Origin: Condylostoma magnum
Taxonomy: Eukaryota; Ciliophora; Heterotrichea; Heterotrichida; Condylostomatidae
Assembly (NCBI GenBank): GCA_920105805.1
Contig: CAKKTI010000108.1
Location: 34,662 to 55,072, forward strand
Direction of reading: 5' to 3'
DNA length: 20,411 nucleotides
This document shows positions 11,404-20,411 of this stretch, piece after piece. The position numbers were made by a program, and so were the translations under genes. The first letter of the stretch is position 1, and every line of letters starts with the position of its first letter. Under the pieces are notes generated by a model, which searched no databases, was not told the DNA's origin, and worked only from the letters and a program-made list of their open reading frames with translations.

Positions 11404-11845
11404 TCAACAAAATATAAACAAACAGTAATTAATTTAAGGGCTTGAAAATCCAATACTCTGTAATACTCTCTCCTCATACAAACTTTAAGGTGTGATCCTT
11501 AAACTCCTAATTCCTTTATTCTAGCAATAATTTATAGCCAATTGTAATAAACACTCTCCAGCCCCCTTTATAAAACTTACCTTATCTCTACAATCATTCA
11601 CCACGGCAAAAAAGGATAACTATTGCTGCCAAACCAAAACAGCTCCAATAACTTTACTTCTATAAGTAACAAAAAATATAGAATTGGGATCAAATAAATC
11701 ACTACTAATATAATTCTCAACTAATTCTTCTCTGCTAACATCTAAAAACTTTCTTTCCCCAGAACTTTGATCAGATTCCTATAAAATCTACAGTCATTTA
11801 TACGGTAAAATTGATTAATCCCCTTCCCAATTTCAAACCTCACAT
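11404..11845 (-). CDS. GNAT-family acetyltransferase with mini-introns
   Basis: Small N-acetyltransferase of about 136 residues after removal of two tiny introns. Visible GNAT features are a strand-turn-strand SIFFVTYRSKVIGAVLVW, the acetyl-CoA binding motif A, and a following helix LLQLAINYCQNKGIRSLRI leading to VLQSIGF. Motif A (R-x-x-G-x-A/G) reads CRDKGAGECLL only if the 15 bases at 11566-11580 are removed as an intron. A second, 16-nt GT-AG intron (11788-11803) joins the frame that begins at ATG 11845. An alternative start, ATG 11876, would need an odd 17-nt intron. The end is set at TGA 11406-11404, which keeps a final strand NYCLFIF; TAA 11436-11434 is possible. The start is only 55 bases from the stop of the upstream gene. 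The acetyl acceptor cannot be deduced. Confidence 0.78.
11566..11580 (-). other. 15-nt spliceosomal intron
   Basis: On the minus strand this is GTAAGTTTTATAAAG, with GT-AG ends. It interrupts the GNAT acetyl-CoA motif exactly between Lys and Gly of RDK-GAG. Retained, it would add five residues (VSFIK) in frame and spoil the phosphate-binding loop. Introns of 15-16 nt are known from heterotrich ciliates. Confidence 0.75.
11788..11803 (-). other. Probable 16-nt intron
   Basis: On the minus strand this is GTATAAATGACTGTAG. Removing it connects the frame from ATG 11845 to the frame encoding the conserved GNAT body, between Thr and Ile codons. It is inferred from frame continuity only and is less certain than the 15-nt intron downstream. 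Confidence 0.5.
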
Positions 11846-11899
11846 AAATAAGGCACTTATACCTCAACTTGCTCATCACATTAATAATTTCACATTTTA

Positions 11900-13864
11900 C
11901 TACCTAAAATTATCGATTAATTTTCCCCTAGCTTTGAATTTTCCATCCTCATATACTGAATTTCCCCTTAAAAACACCTTTTTTACTTTCCCGTATAACT
12001 GCTCACCTTCATATAGCGATATCTAATCTGTATTTAAAATATCAACAACTTCCACCATTTAAAATGGATCTCATACCACAATATCAGCAATAAATCCGGT
12101 TTTTATAGCTCCTCGCTACTAGCCTATAATTCGTGCAGGTTCAGTGCAAGTCCATCTGACTAAATTTACAATATCCTTAGATAGATTGCTATTAACTTCT
12201 GATAATAAACAAGATCAAAGTGCCTGTAAACTAAATCCGATACTATTAACCCCAGGGAGGGCTTTTTTAAAGTTTTTACCTCCTAAGTCTTTATAGTCAT
12301 CAGGAATAGGACTATGATGTGAGGTTATATTATTAATAAAGTTTTCCTTTAAATTCATCCACAAAAGTTATTTGTTATTCTAGTTTCTTATAGGTGGGCA
12401 AGTTTTAAATCTAGTATCACCGTCCTTTACCTGCTCCGCTTAGTAATAAAGATAATGTGCTGTAGTTTCCAGGCTTAAAAAGGCCATGTGGTTACTAGTC
12501 CTAATGATCTGATTGACAGCTTATGCTGAGCTTATATTAGGAATGTGGATGTTAATTTAGCTTCCATTGAATTTAAGAAAGCTGATGAGTTTACTGACTC
12601 CTCTAGTTTCTCAGCTTTCTGGTAATTGTGATAAGTAATTATTATAATCTTATAGTAACTTGTCCTAGTCTTAATTAGCCTTTTTATGCACTGGTTATAT
12701 AGCAAGAACTGGCTTGTTTATTCTACGCCTTTATAATAAGGTACTATCTGAGGCTTTTGCTACTGGGCGTAAATTAATCATTGGTTTTCTGCTCTTAGTC
12801 TACTTTTCTTCTTCCTATATAACTTCTTAGTCATTAAATGTAGTCACTCCTGCTGCTTAGTACTCCTTTAAGTCTTATTTAGCTATTGACGCTATAGTAC
12901 TATCTGTATTTTTTGTGATAATTGTAATATTATCCAATGCTGTAAGAGTCTTGCGTCTTTTAACTCTTTATACACCAGTAGGAGAGGAAACAGCATCTGA
13001 GAAACTAATATCACTTTGTGTATATGATGGTGAAATACTTTCTCTTAAAGTGCTGGGTTGTTAGCTTGGAGCTGTATAAAAAATAGGGGAAGGATTTTTT
13101 AAGGGACAGGACCTTGAACCATCATTAGACGCATCAGAAGTTTGAACAGTAAGTTTCTCATGCTCCTAATATAACGCAGATTCAGGCTCATCTGCAAATG
13201 CAGCTCCGTAGTTAATCATTTCACTAAAATCTGTCATTTATTACCTCTCATCTAACGAAAGCTCACGACAAGGGGATGCTACGTATATCATTCTTGAGTC
13301 AGGATAGCAAATATCTACTATAAGTGTTATGTTTTTATTTTCTGCGATTTTGTAAGCTAATTATAAGTCAGAAACTCCTGGATTAGATTTGCTTTAGGGA
13401 GATAAGTAAATTTTCAAGGCAAGGCCCGTGCCGACTGGAGCCAGCGATTAGTCGTTAAAGGTTAGTATCTTACCAATATCACAGAAAAGCTTAGAGAAGT
13501 TCCAGTTGTCTTCTTGGAGGCTAGATGGCTCTAACCCAATTAATGTTACACCTCCTTAAATGGCTTTTTTTGTCAAATTGTATATGGAATCCCAGTCCCC
13601 ATTTGATTTAACGTTAAAATCTACAAGGCCTGGGATTACGTATAAGTCTTCAAAGTTTTCAGGGTTCCAGGATTCAAAATCTACTAAAAGGGATTAAATC
13701 TAAGTAAAAGGTACATTTTAATTTGGATCTGGAAGAATTATATTTTATATTATTTCATCTTCTATTAGAATTACTGCGAACATGGGCTCATCATATCTAT
13801 GTTAAATTTACTCTTCTAGTATACAGTTTCTAGATATTATTGCTTTTCGAGAATGAACGTCCAT
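11900..13864 (-). CDS. Second allantoinase-like pseudoenzyme with insertion
   Basis: 654 residues, paralogous to the plus-strand gene at 7747-9546. Shared order: VIPGLVDFNVKSNGD (77-91), GGVTLIG, LALKIYLSP with Lys151, HIPNISSAQAV (440-450), ETTAHYLYY, KTCPPIRNQNNKQLLW, ITSHHSPIP, GVNSIGFSLQALWS and IADIVVWDPF. These match allantoinase better than dihydropyrimidinase, especially the CPPIR and SDHSP-like segments. Metal ligands are largely gone: HxH is N84/K86, the next His is Asp184, the following His is Asn443 and the Asp is His516; only the Lys remains. It should not hydrolyse allantoin. Residues 190-413 form a Ser/Thr-rich insertion with a KRRKTL basic site, at the same barrel position as in the paralogue. 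TGA encodes Trp418, 550 and 598; five other Trp codons are TGG. It ends at TAG TAA (11902-11897). It diverges from the tentative ORF at 13987. Confidence 0.93.
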
Positions 13865-13986
13865 TTAAAATTAGTTTATTATATATAGGCATTAGTTCTC
13901 TGACGTAAATTTAAGAAATTTATATTATCATTATTCATGGTAAATTTTATATCTAAAGCAAATAAAGGAGTTTAGAAGACTAACTT

Positions 13987-16038
13987 ATGAGGGTTTGATA
14001 GAAATAGATTTGTAAGAAAGGAATGCTATCTGTATATAGATTTTAAGTCATTTGATATATATTACAGTATACCATAAGTTAGAACTAAGATATTGTATAT
14101 TGAAATGTTGCAAAATTATATATTAAATGGAAAGTGAAAATACCTGCATTTAATATTTACTTGATTAAAGCGATATATCATCAAGTATATAATATCAAAA
14201 AGACTCTATTGATAACTTTGGATATAGCTAATGAAATACAATATAACACAATTAAAATCTGAATAAGTCATTTGAATCGGGATAAAATAGACTAATTCAG
14301 ACGAAGGACTATTCAAAGATCTAAGCGAGAAGCAGAATGTAGCGTAGATTCAGAAATGATATCAAATAAGAGCTAAAAATCAACTAGATAAACCCTTTAT
14401 AAAGAAATCGTGTTTATTACTTAAAATCATAATAAAGCTCAAGATAATCTAATTAAAATGTATCGTAGAAAGTTAGTAAAACTGAGGTAATTCAGCATGG
14501 TAAGACAAGTAGTCAAAATTGCAAGTGTTTAAAACTAAAAAGAATCATACCATGCAAAAATTAGGATTGCATAAATCATATATCTAACTTACTACCTAAA
14601 ATAAAAATCAGAAAAATATCATAGTCAAGCAGATCATCTCCAAGGAAAAAACTTTGTAAAGCATAAAATTTTGTATTTCACAATGCTAAAAGAGATAAGA
14701 TTCAAAATAGAAGATACATAAATCCCGAAGCTGCAAGAAAATATCCTATGATTTACGCTCATTTCCTAAAAAATTATTAATTGCATATACTAGCTAGTTC
14801 TATATTCCTTTTTATGTTTTATATAGTACATTGAAATGAATTTTATGAAACTTAAAATCATTAAATAAGAAAATCTTGTGGAATTGTCTCATTAATCTGA
14901 TTTACACAAAATTATAAACATACTTGTAATTAACGATGAAATATTATAATTAAAAGGAAAGGTAAACTAAGAAATATGAATTATAATTTCCTACTTATAT
15001 TAAAAGAGTGAAATCAATGATAGTAAATAAACACTAATCGTGAGAAACTGCAATCAAAATATTTAACAATTCACTAGTAAAGAAAGATAATATAAAAAAT
15101 ACATAGAAAAGTATTTGCAATTAAAGGGTTATATGCTAATAAGATTTTTAATACATTTCTTTTATTATGGATTAGTTTGCTATAAAAACCCTTGATTAGT
15201 TTCAATAGTTTTCAGCTTTACATACTATGATAGTAATTATTAATTACAGTGCTAATTTGATATAAGATCTATTGTCTGATTGATATAATAAATGTTGATT
15301 CAATTCATTGAAAGTTTTATAAAAGTATTACGCATATTGTTTTCAGATTTATATAGTTTTTTCGCTAATATACACAATATCTACTTAACTAAATATCTTC
15401 CAATAATAAGTTGATATAGGGAAATTTACAAATAAGAAGAATTATTTTGCTTTAAGTAAAACTTAAATGAAGTGATTGTTGCATTTAAGACTTGTTAATC
15501 ATTATACATTTAAACTTAATAATTCAATATCGATTTAACTTATTCATAATTTCTATTTGCAGAAAGATAGCTTATGCTAGATTATTAATGATCCTCTAGT
15601 TAAATCTACACTTTGAAAATAGTGTTAAGGAAGTAAGTGTTTGATACACTTTACATATATTATACTCATAACTACTATAGCATTTTAATCTATCTGAAAA
15701 ATAAGCTTCATTTTTAAGATAAAAGTGCTTTATTAGTTCTACCATTCCATGATTTATAATACTAGTTTCCTATAAGGTCTATGATTAATACTGAAAGTAT
15801 ATAGATATTTGTTCATAAAAGAAATAATAATATCGTATTCAAATTATAATTCTCTGGTGGTTATGAAGCTACTAAGTGTACATTTTTTATGTATGAAATT
15901 ATTGATAGATTATCTCCAGTACAAACAAGGAGAAATTTACAACCATTTAATAGAGACTACCCCATATAAGATAGACTTAATAATAAACAAATTAATTATA
16001 GCCAACATTCTATTGTTCCTTATAAAACTAAAAGTTAG
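13987..16038 (+). CDS. Tentative large AT-rich ORF, unknown function
   Basis: Possible protein of about 683 residues, unrecognised. The frame is readable from ATG 13987 to TAG TAA TAA (16036-16044), with Gln as TAA/TAG and several Trp as TGA. The two ends look most like protein: near 14281-14700 a basic, charged stretch (RRRTIQRSKREAECSVDSEM and onward), and near 15780-16035 a well-mixed segment (QFSGGYEATKCTFFMYEIID). In the portions I counted, G is enriched at codon position 1 and low at position 3, which supports this frame over its neighbours. The middle (about 15120-15450) is hydrophobic and unconvincing. The region is clearly AT-richer than the conserved genes. It might be one fast-evolving gene, two genes with spacer, or spacer that looks open because this code lacks fixed stops. 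Confidence 0.4.
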
Positions 16039-16139
16039 TAATAAGCAGACAAAATATCTATATATTTATTATTTAAAAATGTTAAAGCATTGATCATTTT
16101 AAATACCAAAATTATACTCAAATGTAAAGTATTATCTAA

Positions 16140-19100
16140 CTAAATCGTATCATGTAATCTATTTGAAAACACAATTTCTTTTTTCTATCTTTTAGTTGTC
16201 TTCTCCTAATCCTTTATCTCTTCTTCCATTTATAAGGATCCTACTTCTTGAATACTAACACAATGAGGTTTCAATGGTAAGTTACTAATATTAGGATCTA
16301 AGCTTGAATTATCAGAAACAATTCTATACAATTATTAAGGAGTATCTCATTCATACATCTTTATTCTTCTAGTTATAATTTTAATAAATTATGCAAGTTT
16401 TGAATTACCTGATAACCATCTTTTTAATCTTTCGTTTCTTTTCTTTAATATTAATAATAGCTATAATACTACTGAAATCAGCCAATTCAATATAAAGATC
16501 ACATTTACAATAATAAGAACAGAAAATAAGATTATTTCTATTGTATAAAACTCATCTCGTATTTAAAAATACATCGCAAGGTATATAGTCAAGCCTGAAA
16601 TAAATATGGATTGCTTTTCAATAGTGTTAAGATTAAAAGTCACATAAGGTCGTTTTAACATTTATAGATAAAATGAAAAGCCTATCACGGAAAATATCAT
16701 AAGTCCCTACACCATTATATTTAAATGAGCTTCAAAAGCAATTATCAAAATAATCAAAACTTTCCTATAAATGATAACAAACTCCCAGAAAAACTTGTCT
16801 TTTTTAGATCCGTGATATATAAAGCCTAAAACTAACTTTCTATCTACTTAGCTTAGTTTCTTCCTGTGTGACATTAAATATGAGAGACAGATTATAGGAA
16901 AGGAAATTATTCATATAACAGATGAAGGAATGGCTACATAGAATACGTAATCCAAATGTTAACCAGTCCAACATACTATATCTAAATCCTCTATCATGTA
17001 ATAGTCATTTCCTTCAAATTATCTACAGCTGAAGAATTCCAATGTCTTTTTAGTTATTAAAGGATGGAAGTAGAAAAATGTAGCAATAATAGATCCAGCT
17101 ATTTTTTGCTTTAAATACTCTTACTTTGATATTAAATGAATTATAACCCATACCAAAGCTACAAATAATGATAATGCAAAAGGAAAAGTTGATATCAATA
17201 TGAGTTTTACAAAAATAGGATTTATTTAATCATCTATATAACAATCAATGGAAAACAATTATTCGGATAAACTTCCTGCATCATTCTAGGCTTAAAAGAA
17301 GTTATTAAATAATGAAGGCCAATTTACATTGTACTAATTAACTGAGGTGATCAGCGATACATAATTAAGCATTATCTTTATATACACTGATAATAAAGAT
17401 TTCTCAGTATATGCACTTAAAATCAAACTTCTTATCAATAATAAGAAAATCAAAATGAATCCAGCTATAAGAGCCCCTAAAATAATATTACTTATTACTT
17501 TGTCGGGACATTCAAGGCAAGTCTAACCAAAACTTCTACTGTAATTATCTTAACAGTGATGGCAAAGAATTCCAGTATATCCTGTATCACAGTTTCCTTC
17601 AGAATTATGAGGATTTTCACCTCCTAAGCATGAATCTTGATTTACACATTCATAGAAGACATCTGTATTTTCCCAACGCCAATATCCCGCTTTAGGAACC
17701 ATATCATCTCTACCATAGCAAATACCTTCAGCAGGACATTATTGGCATTCATTTTAAGGAGATAAACTATAAGTCCCTATTAAACAGATTTCACAATTAT
17801 TTCCTACTTAGCTTTCTCCTGGTTCACATTCTCTAAGCTAAACATTCAATTAGAGATTATTTCCTTCCAGATCTAAAGGCAGAATACTAGAATACAATTA
17901 GATCTGAGTGGATTAAGAGGGAACATGAGTCACAATCAGATTATCTATAGTAAATACTCCATTATCAGACTCAATTTTTGTGCTACCTTGTAATACAGTA
18001 GATTAGTTTTCAGTAGTGAGTGTTAATGAAGAGGTTGAAGTATTGACTATTTAATCATAATGGTCTATAGTAAAAACTTATATATCCTCTACGACTTTTT
18101 ATCCACTAGCAATATTGCTCAGCTCTTTTAATTGTTAATCCTCGGAAAACTTTAATTTTATAGGATAAGAAGCCAAGAAATTACCATATAAGGCTGAATT
18201 GGATTCTTATAAATTTTCATTAATATTTGGCATTACAGAATAACTATCACTGATTCAACTTATACCTCCGCCTTTATTAGCTGCAGTATTATTATTAAAG
18301 ACATTTTAAATTACATCATACTCGCATGTTGTATAACAGTCTAAAAAGATAGCTCCACCGTCTCCGATTGATGCTGAGTTCGAAGTAAAAGTATTATAAT
18401 CAATCTTGAGTTGAATATTTTCTAGATATAATGCTCCTCCATAATTTGCACTATTATGGGTAAAAACATTCTATGTTATATAGTTTTCTTTAGATAAATC
18501 TTCATAGGATCTTAAAAGTACTGCACCCCCTAATTCATATACATTATTTTGGAAGGAATTATTGCTTATAGTTATGTTAGAACAGTCTTAACAAGTGATA
18601 TTACCTTTATTTTCGGAAACATCATTGTAATTGAACTCAAATTTGTTTATATTATTTCCTAGTATAACCTATCCATTAATATTTTTAAAAGTAGATGAGC
18701 TGATTTCTGTCTCCGTTTAACTTAAATAAATTGATCCTCCTTAATTAGCCTATGAGTTTTAAAATATTGAATCCTTTACTACTAAAACTGAATTGGATGA
18801 ACCTTTTAAATCTCCTCCTTAAAACGCCTAATTATCTTTAAATTCACAACCATCTAGTAAAACTGTGCTTTATAGAAATAAAATTGCTCCTCCAGCTTCC
18901 TCATTCTCTCCTTATTCAAATTTTGTGTTATATACGTTTAACTAAGTTTTTATAGCTATGTAAATGAAATTCGAATTTGTAGCTTTTTTGAATTCACTTC
19001 CAAATATTGAAACTTCGGATATTAAAGCCATTATTGCTGAAGGGATTTCTTATGCAATGTTATCTTCAAACACAGAGGATCTTATAATTATTTTTGAGTT

Positions 19101-20411
19101 ATTCATCCAAATAGAACTAGATAAGTTTGACTCATTTCTCTAGAATAAGCAATTCTATATGATTACTTCTGAGTCCTGTATTCCTGTTATATATAAGACA
19201 GCTCCGTCTAAAGCTGCCCAGTTTTCTATAAAGCTTGTGTCATTCAATGTTAATTGAGTGTTTTAATCAATACTTAATACACCACCTTAGCCGAAGCTTG
19301 TATTTCCTTATATCAAACAATTATTGAAGGTTAAATCTGATAGGTTTGTCCCTTTAATTAGTGAAAACTTAGTACTTATTGTGTTTGACTATAATTGAGT
19401 ACCATTTAAAATAGCTATTGATTATTACTCAAACTTAATAATTTGCTACTCATATTAGTTATTCTATATATTAGAGTTGTTATCAATTCATTGTAATTTA
19501 CTTAATTCCATGAGTTAGATTTAGTTATTATTTATCTAACAATCGTTTGTTTCTAATATAGTGGAATTACCTTATCCTATCATATTGAACAGTTAATTTC
19601 CCGTATTATAATCAATTTCGCAATTCTTTAGTATTAATTTACCACTCGACTCAAAATAAATGCTTATAATTACTCCTATATCAGATGAATTCTCCTTGAA
19701 ACTTGAATCTTATATTGTTATTTATCCATATTTTATACTTAGTAGTATAATACCATCATAATCTGATGTATTTTAGGTGAATTAGCAATCCTTTATTAAT
19801 GATTCGTTAGATAATTTTACTTAGGCCTCAGTATTCAAGCATAATCCACTGATTTCTCCTTTATTCTTTGTGAAAATTGTACTTTGTAGCTGTATATTAA
19901 TTATAGGAAATGAGTTTTAAATATTGATACATGCTCCAGAATCTGATGCATAATTTTCTGAGAATAATGTGTTATTGATTACTACTTTAACTTCTTGATT
20001 TTAATAGGTACTATCAGATTAAATATTAAGAACACCAATTTTCCCAGTATTTCCTATAAATTATCCATTATCTATTTCTATTTGACTAATATTAAATAAT
20101 GCAATACCTGATTCTTAATCGCATGTAATATCATTGAGTTGTATTGTAGATATGATTAGCTGACCTACTAAATCTTTAATTATCACAATTCCTGATGCTG
20201 TACTTTATTGATTACTTCCTACAATGTTTCTAAAATTCATATTATGCAATTCTACTTAGTTTATATCTTGTATATTTAGAATTTAAGATAACGTTGATGA
20301 ATTATTAATTTGATCAAATATACCATCAGATATTTATATTGAAGTTTACACTTATTGAATTTATATTAGTGGATTGGTTAAAAATTCTATTAGTGTGAAA
20401 TTTAGGTCTAT
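16140..20411 (-). CDS. Giant beta-helix, Cys-rich, multi-pass membrane protein (5' partial)
   Basis: 1423 residues in the window; the N-terminus lies beyond the right edge. The first 740 or so visible residues are parallel beta-helix repeats of pectin-lyase type, with recurring N-x-F and GGAIxL turns (GGAILF, GGSIYLS, GGAVLLR, GGALYLEN, GGAIFLDC). About residues 861-969 are Cys-rich, growth-factor-receptor-like: GNNCEICLIGTYSLS, then GYWRWENTD, CLGG, GYTGILCHHC and CLECP. The rest, about 970-1340, has several hydrophobic helices starting with IILGALIAGFILIFLLLI, then a short charged tail ending RLHDTI. It should sit in the plasma membrane with the helix and Cys-rich parts outside, as in large families of ciliate surface proteins; the ligand is unknown. 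TGA gives Trp at 19490-19488 and 18257-18255. The stop is TAG 16142-16140. A TGA-only reading would run to 15813, antisense through the next ORF. Confidence 0.93.

Noticed and set aside
11811-12026. Plus-strand 71-codon ORF in the standard code
   Set aside because: It is mostly an antisense shadow of the 3' end of the second allantoinase-like gene, whose frame is supported by family motifs.
15809-16093. Plus-strand 94-codon ORF without any TAA, TAG or TGA
   Set aside because: It starts at TTG, is rich in G at codon position 3, and has the Ile/Leu/Lys texture of AT-rich noise. The overlapping frame ending at 16038 is better balanced. Its length is reachable by chance in this window.
15813-16139. 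Extension of the giant membrane protein past TAG 16142-16140
   Set aside because: Open to TGA at 15815-15813 if TAG is sense, but it would lie antisense to another ORF and loses the domain texture.

Overview
The window reads as nuclear DNA of a ciliate whose genetic code has no dedicated stop codon. TAA and TAG stand for glutamine inside every conserved gene, and TGA stands for tryptophan. The clearest proof is a pair of paralogues: the same tryptophan is TGG in one and TGA in the other at four aligned positions. Translation nevertheless seems to end at TAA or TAG just past the last conserved residue, often as two or three such codons in a row. A small acetyltransferase gene also needs a 15-nt and probably a 16-nt intron. 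This combination matches a heterotrich ciliate of the Condylostoma type (NCBI code 28). A karyorelict (code 27, UGA as both Trp and stop) is the second choice. It fits less well, because UGA-only termination would make several genes overrun their neighbours. No species is claimed.

The layout is compact, with short gaps between genes. From left to right: a coiled-coil protein (minus, 45-1811); CFAP52, a WD40 protein of ciliary doublet microtubules (minus, 2143-3993); an AT-rich tentative secreted protein (plus, 4323-about 5333); an aldo-keto reductase (plus, 5416-6285); a membrane-hairpin plus coiled-coil protein (minus, 6345-7502); an allantoinase-like protein lacking most metal ligands (plus, 7747-9546); a weak AT-rich ORF (plus, 9748-10377); a membrane RING-H2 ubiquitin ligase (minus, 10431-11216); a GNAT acetyltransferase with mini-introns (minus, 11404-about 11845); a second allantoinase-like protein, also without the metal site (minus, 11900-13864); an AT-rich tentative large ORF (plus, 13987-16038); and a very large beta-helix, Cys-rich, multi-pass membrane protein running off the right edge (minus, 16140-20411).

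The most interesting system is the pair of allantoinase-like proteins. Each keeps the fold-defining motifs but has lost the HxH metal motif, the later metal-binding His and the catalytic Asp. Each also carries a long Ser/charged insertion at the same point of the barrel, containing basic-residue kinase-type sites. They look like phosphoregulated pseudoenzymes, comparable in logic to animal CRMP proteins, which derive from dihydropyrimidinase. That comparison is inference. The other genes (CFAP52, reductase, RING ligase, GNAT, surface protein) are ordinary cell functions with no obvious shared pathway.

The main limit is that, in a code where every codon can be sense, open frames in AT-rich DNA prove little. 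The three AT-rich ORFs (4323, 9748, 13987) are therefore given low confidence. Exact 3' ends are inferred from where conserved domains finish.
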